A stretch of DNA of 64,000 nt from Cyanobacteria bacterium SIG26 (GTDB lineage: Bacteria > Cyanobacteriota > Vampirovibrionia > Gastranaerophilales > Gastranaerophilaceae). The notes below the pieces were generated by a model. The model was not told the origin of the DNA and ran no database searches. It saw only the letters and a program-made list of their open reading frames with translations. The number at the start of each line of letters is the position of its first letter. Position 1 is the stretch's first letter. The stretch spans positions 78,857 through 142,856 of the forward strand of contig SUTS01000004.1 in the NCBI GenBank assembly GCA_015152555.1. The letters are read 5' to 3'. The position numbers and the translations under genes are program-made. Below, piece by piece: positions 10,801-20,800 of the stretch.

Positions 10801-12561
10801 GACGCTAGTAATAATCCCACTATTATGAATCGCTCCACCTAAGCTTGTAGAATCAGTCGATTGAGCATAGTTACCTATAAAATTACCTGTGATATCTTTG
10901 ATTGTACCAGAATTATAAATCGCACCGCCATAAGCAATTCCGTTAGCATTAATATAGTTAGCTACAAAATTCCCTGTTATTCGATCTAATTGATTAAAAT
11001 TATTTATCGCACCTCCATATGACTCCCCTCCATTTGATATGTAATTTCCTATAAAATTAGCATTAATTTCACTTATTATTCCACCATTATGTATTGCTCC
11101 GCCATAAGTAGCTACTGATGGTATTGAATCAATATGATTTCGAATATAATTCCCGTTTATAGTTGTTGTAACTCCATCTCCTCCATTACTAATAGCACCA
11201 CCTACAAGCTTGTCTGTCGCAGATGTTCCTACATGTTTAATATAGTTATTAATAAAATCACCATTTAACGTTCCAATATTGATTACCGTTATAGCTCCAC
11301 CATAAGCATTATTATTAGTAATAATATGGTTATCAATAAAATCTCCTGTTATATTATTTACTCTTGCTCCAAAAATCGCACCACCTGTTGCTCCAGATTT
11401 TTCATTAGTAAGCTCTACATAATTACCGATAAAATCACCTACAAGATTATCTATTATTAAATAAGCAATCGCACCACCGGATCCACCTTGTGCACTACTT
11501 GATTTTACATAATTACCTATAAAATTCCCTATGACATTACCAGCAGAAATATTAGATCCTGACCAATAATAAGAATTTATAGCTCCACCGCTACCTGGGA
11601 TTTTATATGTAAGAACTCCATTAGCAATAAAATCACCTTTTATTTCATTAATTCTATGTTTACCTAATAACGAAATCGCACCACCTAATCCTTCTGAAGC
11701 TTTGCCCTCTGAAATATTTCCAACAAATAATCCTTCAATAGAATTAACAGTTGCATTTCCATTATTAAACGCAATGGCAGCACCACCTGCAGTACTTGAA
11801 GCAACCGCAGAATTATTTATAAAAACACCCGAAATTTTATCAATATTAACATTGGATCCGGAAATTACTATTGCCCCTCCAAAGGCATTGCCTGCAGTTA
11901 CCTTCTTATCAATATAAGTCCCAACAATAGATTCCGTAGAAGCTGACAAAGATGATCTTTCTAAAATTTCATCAGCCTTATACCAGTTCGTATTAATGGT
12001 ATAACTTTTATCCATAACGTTTACTGAAAAAGCTCGACTTGTATCACCTGTTCCAAAATTGGTTTTATCTAATCCAACCGTATAGTACTTCTGATTTGCT
12101 TGCGGAATAGTAACCTGTTTATATTCAACTCCTGCCTCAAGTGTATCTGCTGCAACCTCAGCACCGGTTTGTGGGTGATAATACTTTGTCACCTCGTTTA
12201 ACTCGTATTTTGTTATTGTGTTATCAGGCAGATTCTCTGGATCTGCGTTTTCAACTTCTTTTAAGGTATATCCTGATTCGGGGTAAATAATATTATCTGT
12301 GCCTTCAATTACATTTCCATCCCCGTCAAGTTCCGGTGGCATAGTTACATTATTTTCGTGAAGATAATCAAGTGTAGGTTTATCCAAAGGAATTTGTGTT
12401 AAATCCACTTCGTCAAGTGTTGCAGCGTTAGCTGCACCGCCACAAGCTACAACGCCAGCCATCACCGCACAAAGTACGCTTTTTTTTGTGTTTTTTTTCA
12501 CATACTTTAATCCATTAGGGGCAGTAAACCATTTGCTGCCGCGAAAACATCTATTATTCAT
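7852..12561 (-). CDS. Autotransporter-like adhesin with GGAI/FxxN beta-helix repeats and a C-terminal beta-barrel
   Basis: 1569 aa; signal peptide (VLCAVMAGVVACGGAANA); about 18 GGAI..(F[IV]xN) repeats; barrel-like region (SSVWVKPYATFENVPL...GISLSGGFRWAL). Confidence 0.85.
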   Translation of the reverse strand: MNNRCFRGSKWFTAPNGLKYVKKNTKKSVLCAVMAGVVACGGAANAATLDEVDLTQIPLDKPTLDYLHENNVTMPPELDGDGNVIEGTDNIIYPESGYTLKEVENADPENLPDNTITKYELNEVTKYYHPQTGAEVAADTLEAGVEYKQVTIPQANQKYYTVGLDKTNFGTGDTSRAFSVNVMDKSYTINTNWYKADEILERSSLSASTESIVGTYIDKKVTAGNAFGGAIVISGSNVNIDKISGVFINNSAVASSTAGGAAIAFNNGNATVNSIEGLFVGNISEGKASEGLGGAISLLGKHRINEIKGDFIANGVLTYKIPGSGGAINSYYWSGSNISAGNVIGNFIGNYVKSSSAQGGSGGAIAYLIIDNLVGDFIGNYVELTNEKSGATGGAIFGARVNNITGDFIDNHIITNNNAYGGAITVINIGTLNGDFINNYIKHVGTSATDKLVGGAISNGGDGVTTTINGNYIRNHIDSIPSVATYGGAIHNGGIISEINANFIGNYISNGGESYGGAINNFNQLDRITGNFVANYINANGIAYGGAIYNSGTIKDITGNFIGNYAQSTDSTSLGGAIHNSGIITSVTGDFVSNSANSFGGAIMNNTNSSHIGFIKGDFIGNNLQHDSFDMLWGGALYNEGIIDDINGNFIGNFIHPKSKSSESGHLGGAIFNCGTMGNVNGNFINNYISSNSEGEGVYGGAIYNSNNIGKIIGDFLGNHIGQKSFFAHGGAIYNCSAIDDISGAFVENSVTSNSSYGGSALGGAIYNTGTIGAKDADGNIIGGIINSSFINNYAKSEFSTAQGGAIWTNKDLNLIAQDGYTSVFEGNYTESNGVKDNNAIYLSGATLNFDMLNGGSFALKDNIQANIATPLSFYERYGATNLDEYAKTQGYKDKNYDTMLSFQGYVSLEQYLRIDEGGMTVDEFLETYGYDSLEQWAELNGVIDGTPAEQLLHRYGCKTEEDFLKTQGIVVSTVNIKGDDINNTTFYLLNDIYDANVSFANTTINTINNDVHTYNFNKLTLNADTNFVADVDLANKTMDRFTATSYGEHQGNLNVVGMNLLSDAIEGETLTAVYFAQPGLKNNVLNGVSSGTGELPDSNYQTELYTPIYKYKVAYDNVNQYDNKGDGGYFVFAKGDRIIQQTPQGGVSDGGSTGNPSNAFNPAVLGSPVAAQTGAMATVGQAFNYAFQNSDNFMTIPYLERVAMKNANRYALSPTGDATDVGTFSPLFTQQDHSSVWVKPYATFENVPLKNGPKVSNITYGTLVGFDGEMQHLKRGWDRVWTGYIGYNGASQRYSGVDSTQNGGLVGATMTMYKGHFFNATTLSVGASLAENTNMYGKEDFTMLLGGIANKSGYNFEFKEGKVILQPSMLISYTFVNTFDYNNAAGVKIETKPLHALQLAPGLKLIGNIKGGWQPYASVNMVWNLMGKSDVTANGVKLPEMSLKPYVQYGVGVQKRIKDRAMAYGQAMIQNGGRNGISLSGGFRWALGKEGKPIEKVSCPQQKCAKAKKLVPVFVMGNGEKIKIKTNKNVTKPAETNTKKVLKQMTPMQKSRLMNKSKIDLAKIGVIK
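10140..11920 (-). repeat. Coding repeats (GGAIYNxGxIxxIxGDFIGNY-type) within autotransporter 1
   Basis: Direct inspection of translated ORF: repeated GGAI and FIGN/FINN/FVSN segments about 20-30 aa apart. Confidence 0.85.
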
Positions 12562-12584
12562 ACTCCGGCATCCTCATATCCCAA

Positions 12585-12601
12585 ATGCGTCACGTACGCA
12601 T
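12585..12601. promoter_or_regulatory. Inverted repeat ATGCGT-cacgt-ACGCAT in the 5' region of autotransporter 1
   Basis: Perfect 6-bp arms, 5-nt spacer, 24-40 nt upstream of the ATG. Confidence 0.4.
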
Positions 12602-12704
12602 ACATTAATATTATAACGTTGTTTTATTAATATTACAACCCTTTTAATTAATACTTTGTAATGATTTTATTTGCATACCATTCTTTTAGGTGCTTAACAA
12701 AAAA

Positions 12705-12724
12705 GAGAAGACTGAAGTCTTCTC
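12705..12724 (-). terminator. Terminator of the group B-like hydrogenase gene
   Basis: GAGAAGACTgAAGTCTTCTC flanked by A/T tracts. Confidence 0.85.
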
Positions 12725-12748
12725 CTTTTTATTGTAAATTTTTAATTT

Positions 12749-14215
12749 TTATTGTTTTATTACGTTTTTTATCTCCGGACTTTCATTAACGTAAGCTGTT
12801 AATTGTTTTAATGCCGGTTTGTATGCGTTAACTGTACTTGAACCACCTAAGCATCCGCCGGTACAAGCCATAACTTCTATTAGATTACCTAATTCGCAAA
12901 CCCCATTTTTTGCAAATTTTTTCAAATCTCTGATAGCTTGTTTATTTAAGCCGTCAATTATATAAGCTTGAGCTTTTTCTTCATCTTCTAATAATGAATT
13001 TACAGCTCCTGCAACACCTCCAATTACTGCAAAGTTTCTAGCTTGTGCTGAAGATTCTTTTCTAAATTCAGATTCTTCGCAATTTGCAACTTGAACGTTT
13101 AGTGCGATAAACCAAGCGCCCAATTCTTCGTAATTTAGAACGTAATCAATATTAGGGTTTTGGAATGCTTCGCGCCTTTTTGCAACACAAGGACTGAAAA
13201 ATACAGTCTTAACTTCCGGTGTTTCTTTTTTTATAAGCTCTGAAGTGTAATAAGCCGGAGTTTTAGTTTCAGAACGGAATGGTTTTAATTCAGGAATATG
13301 TTTGTCAACAAGTTCGTTGTATCCCGCGCAACAAGATGTTGTCATAAATTTTTGACCATCTTCCATTCTTTCTTTAAATTCGGCAGCTTCATTTTTTGTA
13401 GTTATATCTGCACCTTCTGCAACCTCTACAACGTCAGCAAATCCTAATGATAGAATTGCTTGTTTAAGTTGTTTTGGAGAACAAGGTAATTGACCAAAAA
13501 TTGCCGGAGCGACCATTGCAACAAGTTTTTCTCCATTTTTAATTGATTTTAGGATATCAATAATTTGACTTTTTTCGTGAACAGCGCCAAATGGGCAAGC
13601 TGCAACACATTTTCCGCAGGAAATACATTTTTCAAAGTCGATTTGAGCTAAGCCGTTTTCATCTTTTGCAATTGCTCCAACAGGACATGCATTCTCACAA
13701 GGTACGATGATTTTTGCGATTGCTTGGTATGGGCAAACTTGAGCACACATTCCGCAATTTTTGCATTTTGCAGGATCGATAACTGATCTACCGTTTTCAA
13801 CTTTTATTGCTCCAAATTTACAAGCAGATTCACAAGGTCTTGCTACACAACCTTGGCACAAATCTGTTACGTAGATTCTTGAAGGTACACAACCTTGACA
13901 AGCCGTATGTAATACGGTTAATGGATTTGATTCAGGTGCTTGTCTTTGCTCAGCTTTCTTTGCAAGAGAAGAAAGCAATTCGCTATCGTCAGCATCTTCG
14001 ATTGATAAACCAAGTCCCGCAATTGTTCTATCTCTTAAAATAGCTCTTTCCTTGTGTATACAGCATCTATAAGGTACCTCACTACCTTTTGGACGCATAT
14101 CATAAGGGATTAATCTTGTACTTTCTTCAAAATTTTCGCCCAAATATGATCTAATTAGTCTAACTAATATCTCTCGTTTTAGGTGAGATGTTTGTTTAGG
14201 GGTATTAATAGTCAT
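12749..14215 (-). CDS. [FeFe] hydrogenase, group B-like (multiple 4Fe-4S clusters plus H-cluster domain)
   Basis: CxxCxxC ferredoxin motifs; TTSCCAGYNELV, FFSPCVAKRREA, EVMACTGGCLGG H-cluster motifs. Confidence 0.88.
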   Translation of the reverse strand: MTINTPKQTSHLKREILVRLIRSYLGENFEESTRLIPYDMRPKGSEVPYRCCIHKERAILRDRTIAGLGLSIEDADDSELLSSLAKKAEQRQAPESNPLTVLHTACQGCVPSRIYVTDLCQGCVARPCESACKFGAIKVENGRSVIDPAKCKNCGMCAQVCPYQAIAKIIVPCENACPVGAIAKDENGLAQIDFEKCISCGKCVAACPFGAVHEKSQIIDILKSIKNGEKLVAMVAPAIFGQLPCSPKQLKQAILSLGFADVVEVAEGADITTKNEAAEFKERMEDGQKFMTTSCCAGYNELVDKHIPELKPFRSETKTPAYYTSELIKKETPEVKTVFFSPCVAKRREAFQNPNIDYVLNYEELGAWFIALNVQVANCEESEFRKESSAQARNFAVIGGVAGAVNSLLEDEEKAQAYIIDGLNKQAIRDLKKFAKNGVCELGNLIEVMACTGGCLGGSSTVNAYKPALKQLTAYVNESPEIKNVIKQ

Positions 14216-14238
14216 TTCTTATTTCCTTTTCTATATTG

Positions 14239-14496
14239 TTATTTAGCTAGTTTTGCATCAATAGCAGAAATAACTTTTTCTACTGTTGCTTCTTTTATTA
14301 TATCATTATCTACTTTTACGTAAGGTGCTTTTGAAAATTCCCAATCTGTTGCACATAATCCTAAGCATGGAACTCCTGAAACATCGACTTTATCGCCGTA
14401 TTTTTGAGGAACAATATCAATCAATTCTTGAAGATTTGCAGAACCCATAACAAAACAAGTTGTACCTAAACATACTTTAACACTAATTTTTTCCAT
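14239..14496 (-). CDS. Thioredoxin-like [2Fe-2S] ferredoxin (NuoE/HydC C-terminal-like)
   Basis: KVCLGTTCFVMG...CLGLC cysteine pattern; operon position. Confidence 0.85.
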   Translation of the reverse strand: MEKISVKVCLGTTCFVMGSANLQELIDIVPQKYGDKVDVSGVPCLGLCATDWEFSKAPYVKVDNDIIKEATVEKVISAIDAKLAK

Positions 14497-14523
14497 TTTT
14501 CTACCTTCCTTTTGTAGATATTT

Positions 14524-15687
14524 CTACATGTACTGTACACTAACTTTTTTAAAATATTTATCCTGTAATACGATAGCCATTTTTTTTATGATGTTTTTTC
14601 TGATTTCGATTTCTACCGGCAATGCAGGATTATAATGTGCTTGATTTAGTTTTGCACCTACCATAAAGTTGATACAATCACTATCTAATAAGAATTTTAT
14701 CAGCTTCCCGGCAGCATTGTCAATATCTAATTTGCCGGAGTCTAAGTATTCTAATGCCTCGGTAAGTGTTAATATACCTTCAGTTACCAAGTCAACTCCG
14801 TCCATGTAAGAGCAACTTGGTAATTTGCCGATACTGATTTCTTTATCCATTGTAATAGGCAAATTTAATTCTCTTGATATTAAGTTGGCGGTTGTTCCCC
14901 CACAGATTGCTTTTTTGCCTGTAAAATCTTGGAATATTTTAGCATACTCAGGGTCTTTTTTTTGATTAAACGGCGGACCTGTAAATACTAATGAGGTTCT
15001 TGGTTCTCTAAAATACAAAACACATGCTGAAATGTCATCTTTTGGTAATCTGTCAGTTTCGATGTTCTTTGTCTGCCTTATTATATAAGCCGATAAGTCG
15101 GAGCTTGAAATTTCAGGTTCTTCTTGAAGTTTTGATAATACTAAATTGATTAATCCTTCACGACGTAAGCCTAGTTTTAATCTTCCGTTACCTAAGCCAC
15201 ATTGTGTGACTCCATCAGAACAAAAAATCAATCTATCGCCTAGTTCTAATTTGATTTTATAACTTTTTAAACATCGGTTTTTGAAGGTCTTTGATGGGAT
15301 TGTTTCAAATGGTGGTTCCAGAACTTCTCCGTTTCTAATCCATAAAAATTCCGGATTACCTTCTTCAATAATTTTAGCGTAACCATCATCATTCACGTCA
15401 ATAATTGAAAATGTAGAATAACTTATTTTTCTCACTTGGCAAACAGGTAATGAGTTCATAACAATTTCTGCTGCGTGTCTTATCGGAATTTCTTGTTTTT
15501 CTATGAATTTTAAAAGCATTGTAGCTGTCATACAAGATAATATATTTGCTTTAATACCGCTTCCCAAACCATCGGAAAGTACTGCGATTAATTTAGCTTC
15601 ATCGGGATATCTTTTGGAAACAAAATAATCACCAAAAGCATTTTGGTTATATTTTTTTACTTGATTGCAGTCAATGTCGATAAACAC
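14524..15687 (-). CDS. SpoIIE-family (PP2C-type) protein phosphatase in the hydrogenase cluster
   Basis: GDYFVSKRYPDEAKLIAVLSDGLGSG, GDRLIFCSDGVTQ, PKDDISACVL; overlaps the stop of the upstream HydS-like gene. Confidence 0.85.
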   Translation of the reverse strand: MFIDIDCNQVKKYNQNAFGDYFVSKRYPDEAKLIAVLSDGLGSGIKANILSCMTATMLLKFIEKQEIPIRHAAEIVMNSLPVCQVRKISYSTFSIIDVNDDGYAKIIEEGNPEFLWIRNGEVLEPPFETIPSKTFKNRCLKSYKIKLELGDRLIFCSDGVTQCGLGNGRLKLGLRREGLINLVLSKLQEEPEISSSDLSAYIIRQTKNIETDRLPKDDISACVLYFREPRTSLVFTGPPFNQKKDPEYAKIFQDFTGKKAICGGTTANLISRELNLPITMDKEISIGKLPSCSYMDGVDLVTEGILTLTEALEYLDSGKLDIDNAAGKLIKFLLDSDCINFMVGAKLNQAHYNPALPVEIEIRKNIIKKMAIVLQDKYFKKVSVQYM

Positions 15688-17405
15688 TATTTGTCTCCTT
15701 CGTTTTTATCGTCATAATCATTTGCGATGGAGTTCAATAACGTTTCAGTTTCAACCATGTGTTCTCCCAGTAAGCAGGCAATTTCTTGAACGATAGATAT
15801 GTTTTTCGAGATAACTTCTTTTGCTTTTTCTGATATTTTTTCTCGATTTGTTTCTGTTTGAGTTACATCAGTAATGATTGCTCCGACTATTTCATTAGGT
15901 TCAATAGTAAAGGCATTGATATCATAAAGTCTGTTATTTACGTTGTAGTGTTCTTTATGTAAATCTTTACCAGTTTTTAGTATTGTTCTGAAAAGGTCAG
16001 AAAATTCTACAATTCTATCAATAGCTGCGCCTGTCATTCCGTCAGGTCTTGCTTTAAATATTTCATACATTTCACCAGTAAACATTTTCATAAAGCTATC
16101 GTTTGCTTCAATAATATTCATGTTATTGTCGACCATAACGATTGCCGCAGGCATACATCTAAGCATTGCAGCAGCTTTTCGCATTGCAATTTTTCTCATA
16201 TAAGAAATGCACATTGAAGATTCTGCAACACCGTCTAATAGCGCGACTGCAAGTTCTCTACAGGAAGAATAGCCGCAACCTCCGCAGTTTAGTTCGTCTT
16301 CTTCTGTGTGCTTACCTATTTTTTTGAGTGTTTTTTGGATTTCTTCTATTGTGTATTTTGAAGTTCTGACTTCTTTTGAAGAGTAATCGCATTCGACAAC
16401 TGTTTGAGCTTTTGTTGGTATAGATTCTCTGGTTTTAACTTTATACATTACATCAGAAATAGAACTAATACTTGCTTTTTGGGATGCAATACAAGGTCCG
16501 GTAATACATCCGGATTCGCATGCTAAAGCTTCCACAAATACCGGCATTTCGAGTTTATCGGCATCTAAGTTTTCTAATGCTCTGTCAAATGCTGATATTG
16601 TACAGATTTCCATAAGTTGAACATTTGGTTTAACCCCGATTTTTTTGATTGTTTGATTCATTCCGCCATTGATTGGGTATAAAGTTCCTTCATGTGCACT
16701 GTATGGTACAAATTCAAAATCATTTTCTTTTTTTATTTTAGTTAAATCATCGATTTCGTCTGCAATCCAAATTTTTAATTCTTCAAAGGTTAAGGATACA
16801 TCTATTAATCCATCATCTTCATCCGCTTCATTTTTTTTACCGATACATGGACCGATGAATACAACTGCAATATCCTTACCGTATGTTTCTTTCAGCATTT
16901 TTGCGTGAGTTTTTGCAGGGGAACCTATTGGGGTAATATATTTTGCATATTCCGGTTTATATTGTCTAATATAGTCTACAATTACCGGGCACGCGCTTGA
17001 AATCCATAATCCGTGCTCCATATTATTAAGCATTTCTGCGGTTTTAATTGATACCTCTTGAGCACCTATTGCGGTTTCGGAAACTTCTTTAAATCCAAGT
17101 TTTTTTAAAATAGCAATCATTTTCTTTGCAGAGTTTTCAAAAACTGATCGCCAAGATGGTGCTAAAGAGACATATACGTCTTTTTGTGCAATTAGTAAAT
17201 TTTTAACTTTTTCAAGGTCTGCTCGTACGCATTTTGCATTTGCAGGACAAACCTTTACACAGTTTCCGCATGAAATACATTTTTCGGGTATAACCGAAGC
17301 GTGATTGTTTTCTATTTTAATAGCTTTAACCGGACATTCTCGGACGCAGCGATAGCAATCGTGACATTCGTTTATTAAAGTATAAACCGGATTTTGATTA
17401 TTCAT
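15687..17405 (-). CDS. HydS-like (group C) [FeFe] hydrogenase with Fe-S and PAS domains, putative sensor
   Basis: N-terminal 4Fe-4S motifs; SSACPVIVDYI, IGPCIGKKNEA, ALACESGCITGPC; CGGCGYSSC four-cysteine motif; PAS-like segment (PAAIVMVDNNMNIIEANDSF). Confidence 0.88.
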   Translation of the reverse strand: MNNQNPVYTLINECHDCYRCVRECPVKAIKIENNHASVIPEKCISCGNCVKVCPANAKCVRADLEKVKNLLIAQKDVYVSLAPSWRSVFENSAKKMIAILKKLGFKEVSETAIGAQEVSIKTAEMLNNMEHGLWISSACPVIVDYIRQYKPEYAKYITPIGSPAKTHAKMLKETYGKDIAVVFIGPCIGKKNEADEDDGLIDVSLTFEELKIWIADEIDDLTKIKKENDFEFVPYSAHEGTLYPINGGMNQTIKKIGVKPNVQLMEICTISAFDRALENLDADKLEMPVFVEALACESGCITGPCIASQKASISSISDVMYKVKTRESIPTKAQTVVECDYSSKEVRTSKYTIEEIQKTLKKIGKHTEEDELNCGGCGYSSCRELAVALLDGVAESSMCISYMRKIAMRKAAAMLRCMPAAIVMVDNNMNIIEANDSFMKMFTGEMYEIFKARPDGMTGAAIDRIVEFSDLFRTILKTGKDLHKEHYNVNNRLYDINAFTIEPNEIVGAIITDVTQTETNREKISEKAKEVISKNISIVQEIACLLGEHMVETETLLNSIANDYDDKNEGDK

Positions 17406-17427
17406 TTTTTTAACCCCAATTATTTAG

Positions 17428-17676
17428 TTATTTTTTGCACACTAAAGATGATAATATTTCTTCTAATTTTTCTATATTTACTTCGGTATATTTTTTGTCA
17501 TTTATATATATATTTGGACCACAACCACAGTCTTCCGTACATAAACCGCCGACCAATTCAATTTGAGCATCCAAATTGTTTTCTTGAATATAGTTTTCTA
17601 AAAAATTTAAATTATCAAGATTTCCGCGAGCGAAACACGAACTTCCCATACAAACTTTTATATTATGTTTTGCCAT
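17428..17676 (-). CDS. Thioredoxin-like [2Fe-2S] ferredoxin; start probably 17676 rather than 17760
   Basis: MAKHNIKVCMGSSCFARGN...CTEDCGCGPN; RBS (gagagg) before the ATG at 17676; upstream ORF extension overlaps a hairpin. Confidence 0.82.
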   Translation of the reverse strand: MAKHNIKVCMGSSCFARGNLDNLNFLENYIQENNLDAQIELVGGLCTEDCGCGPNIYINDKKYTEVNIEKLEEILSSLVCKK

Positions 17677-17748
17677 ATCTTCCTCTCTATTTATATTTTG
17701 TATTTTATTATACAAAATTCGATTTAGCAAGAATTTAATATTATAAAT

Positions 17749-17774
17749 AAAGACTCCCAATATTGGAAGTCTTT
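17749..17774 (-). terminator. Terminator downstream of autotransporter 2
   Basis: AAAGACTcCCAATATTGGAAGTCTTT hairpin. Confidence 0.7.
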
Positions 17775-17807
17775 ATTTATACGCGAAGCCATTATGTTTT
17801 AGACAAA

Positions 17808-20800
17808 TTATTTCATCGCTTTTAGGCGTTGAGAAGAATCCATTTGTTTTAATACTTTGCGGTTATACAAGCCGAACTGTTTGTTACCGCGATACACAAC
17901 TTCGTGCGAATGAACCTCATCTTCATTGTCTTTGTGGGCAAAGAACCAACCTTTTTTACTTCCATCTTTTACTGTTTCATACGGACAATCATGACCTAGT
18001 GCCCAACGGAATCCACCACTTAATGAAATACCATTTCTTCCTCCACTATGTATCATAGCTTGTGCAAATCCCATAAAGTGATCTTTGAATCGTTTTTGTA
18101 CACCTACACCATATTGTACGTATGGTTTAATACTCATTGATGGTAATTTTATACCATTTGCAGTTCCTTCTGATTTACCCATCAAATTCCATACCATATT
18201 TACACCGATATATGGTTGCCAGCCATTTTTAGTATTACCAATAAGCCTTACCCCTGGTGACAATTGAATCAAATGGAACGGATCGTTTTTAATTTTTACA
18301 CCTGCAGCATTTGTATAATCAAACGCATTTGAGAATGTATAGCTTGTTATCATACTTGGTTGGAATATCAATTTGCCTTCTCTAAGCTCAATATTATATC
18401 CGGTTTTGTTGGCTACACCACCCAACAACATTGTATAATTATCATTACCGTACATATGACTATTTTGAGCAACTGAGGCACCGGCAGATAATGTTGTTGC
18501 AGTAAAGAAATTGTTTTTATACAACGTTAATGTTCCACCAATCAAACCTCCGTTTTGGTAAGAATCAACACCATTGAATCGTTGAGATGCTCCGTGGTAT
18601 CCGACATAACCTGTAAAAATTCTATCCCAACCTTTTCCAATAGTTTTGATATCTGTATCAAAACCAATTAATGTACCATAAGATATATTTGACACTTTTG
18701 GACCGTTTTTAAGTGGTACGCTTTCAAAAGTTGCATAAGGTTTTACCCAAGCACTACCTTCATCATTCTTACTATACAATGGGGAGAATGTTCCTACAGT
18801 TGCGGCATCTCCTGTTGGCGATAATGCATATTTATTATTATCACGATAAACCATACGCTCCATGTACGGAATGTTCATGAAGTTTTCTGCGTTTTGGAAT
18901 GAATAACGCATAACATTACCAATTGTAGCTGAAGCACCAACTGCTGACATCGCTGAAGTACCTAATACCGCAGGGTTGAATGAATCTGACATATTACCTG
19001 TTGTACCACCATCGGTTAAACCACCTGATGGTGATTGTGTAATTATTCTATCACCTTTTGCAAACAAGAAATAACCGCCATCACCTTTGCCATCATACTG
19101 ATTTATATTATCGTAAGCTACATTGTATTTATAAATAGGCGTGTACACCGCTGTTTGGAAATTTGAATCAGGTAAATCACCTGTTCCGCCTCCAATTGCA
19201 TTTACTACATTATTTTTTAAATCAGGTTGTGCAAAATAAACTGCTGTTAAGTTCTCATTTTGATTAGCATCTGATAATAAGTTAATCCCTGTAACATGGA
19301 CATTACCTGTATGCTGACCGTATGATTCAGCGGTAAATCTATCCATTACTTTATTTTCAAGATCTACATCCACGTGCATAACTGTATCACCGACAACTGA
19401 TAAATTATTTAAAGCAGAAACCCCGACTTGATTATTTATCATATTCAAAGTACCGGAATGTAAGTTTAAATTGTTTCCATCTAATACGTTGTCTCGAGTT
19501 GATAAATTTAATTTTACAGAATAAAGATTAATGTCAGCCAAACCTTGAGTCGCATTAATAGTTTCAGCGTTAATATTATCATTCAAGTAGACTATGCCAT
19601 TTTCATCACCTTTGAAATTTAGGGTGTAAGAATCTTGACCTGAAATTTTATCGTTTATCACAAAGGTTGAATTGTTAGCAACAATATTCAAATTAGTATT
19701 CTCACCCATATATATAGCTTGATAATCTTTATCGCCATTTCCTGTTTGAATATAGTTTCCGCTAATTAAACTTGTAACATTATCTGAAATTAAGCTAATA
19801 TCTTTTTTAGAATAGATAGCACCACCTTTTGCAATACCATCAGTATCAACTTTTGCATAGTTACTAATGAACGATGCATTTGTTATAGCATCAAATTGTC
19901 CATCGTTATAAATCGCACCACCCAAAGCTTCTGTTTTACCTTGAGCATAGTTATCAACAAAATTACCAATAACCTCTTCTATTAGGGAATCTCTGTTAAA
20001 TATTGCACCACCATAAGCAACTGAATTCAAAGATTTTGCATAGTTTCCAATGAAGTTACTTTTCATCAAGCCAATAGATGCTCCTGCTTGACCGACATAA
20101 GCTCCGGCTTTAGCTTCTGCATCTCTTGAATATACATAATTTCGAATAAAGTCACCATGCACTTCACCAATAATACCACCTGCATCGTAGAAGTTAGAAA
20201 TCGCACCGCCTGATACTATTGATTGATTACTTTCTACATAGTTACCAATAAAATTACCTATAACCTTATGTAAAGGCTGACCATTACATTGGTCGTGTGA
20301 AATCGCGCCACCCCAACTTTGATATTGAAAATCAAAAGCATCTGTTACAACTGACTTATCATTTTTAATATAATTACCGATAAAATCACCTTTTATAAGC
20401 TCAATGCCCCTTCCTTCATCAGTGATAGCACCACCGTGAGTCGTTGCGTGGTTACCGATAAAATTAGCCTCAATAACCTTAAATAAAGGTCCCGACAACG
20501 CCCCAGAACCTTTACCTGAAGAGTTGTTTATGAAGTTACCTTTCAAATAGTCACCTGTTACCCAATACAAAGCACCACCTGAAGTATTTGCATGGTTACC
20601 AATAAAATCACCATAAATTTCTTTAATGGTACCTATACCTATTGCACCACCAGTATCTGCACTGTTACCAATAAAGTCGCCATAGAGATAATCTATAGTT
20701 GATCTCTCATTTTCAATAGCTCCGCCTCTAGACATTGTTTTGTTATTTACGAATACACCCTTTATTGTCCCGATGTGACCACCTGAAACGTTAGAAATAG

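Noticed and set aside
17677-17760. N-terminal extension of the 17428 ORF to 17760
   Set aside because: Extension overlaps a terminator-like hairpin; the ATG at 17676 has an RBS and starts the conserved ferredoxin fold
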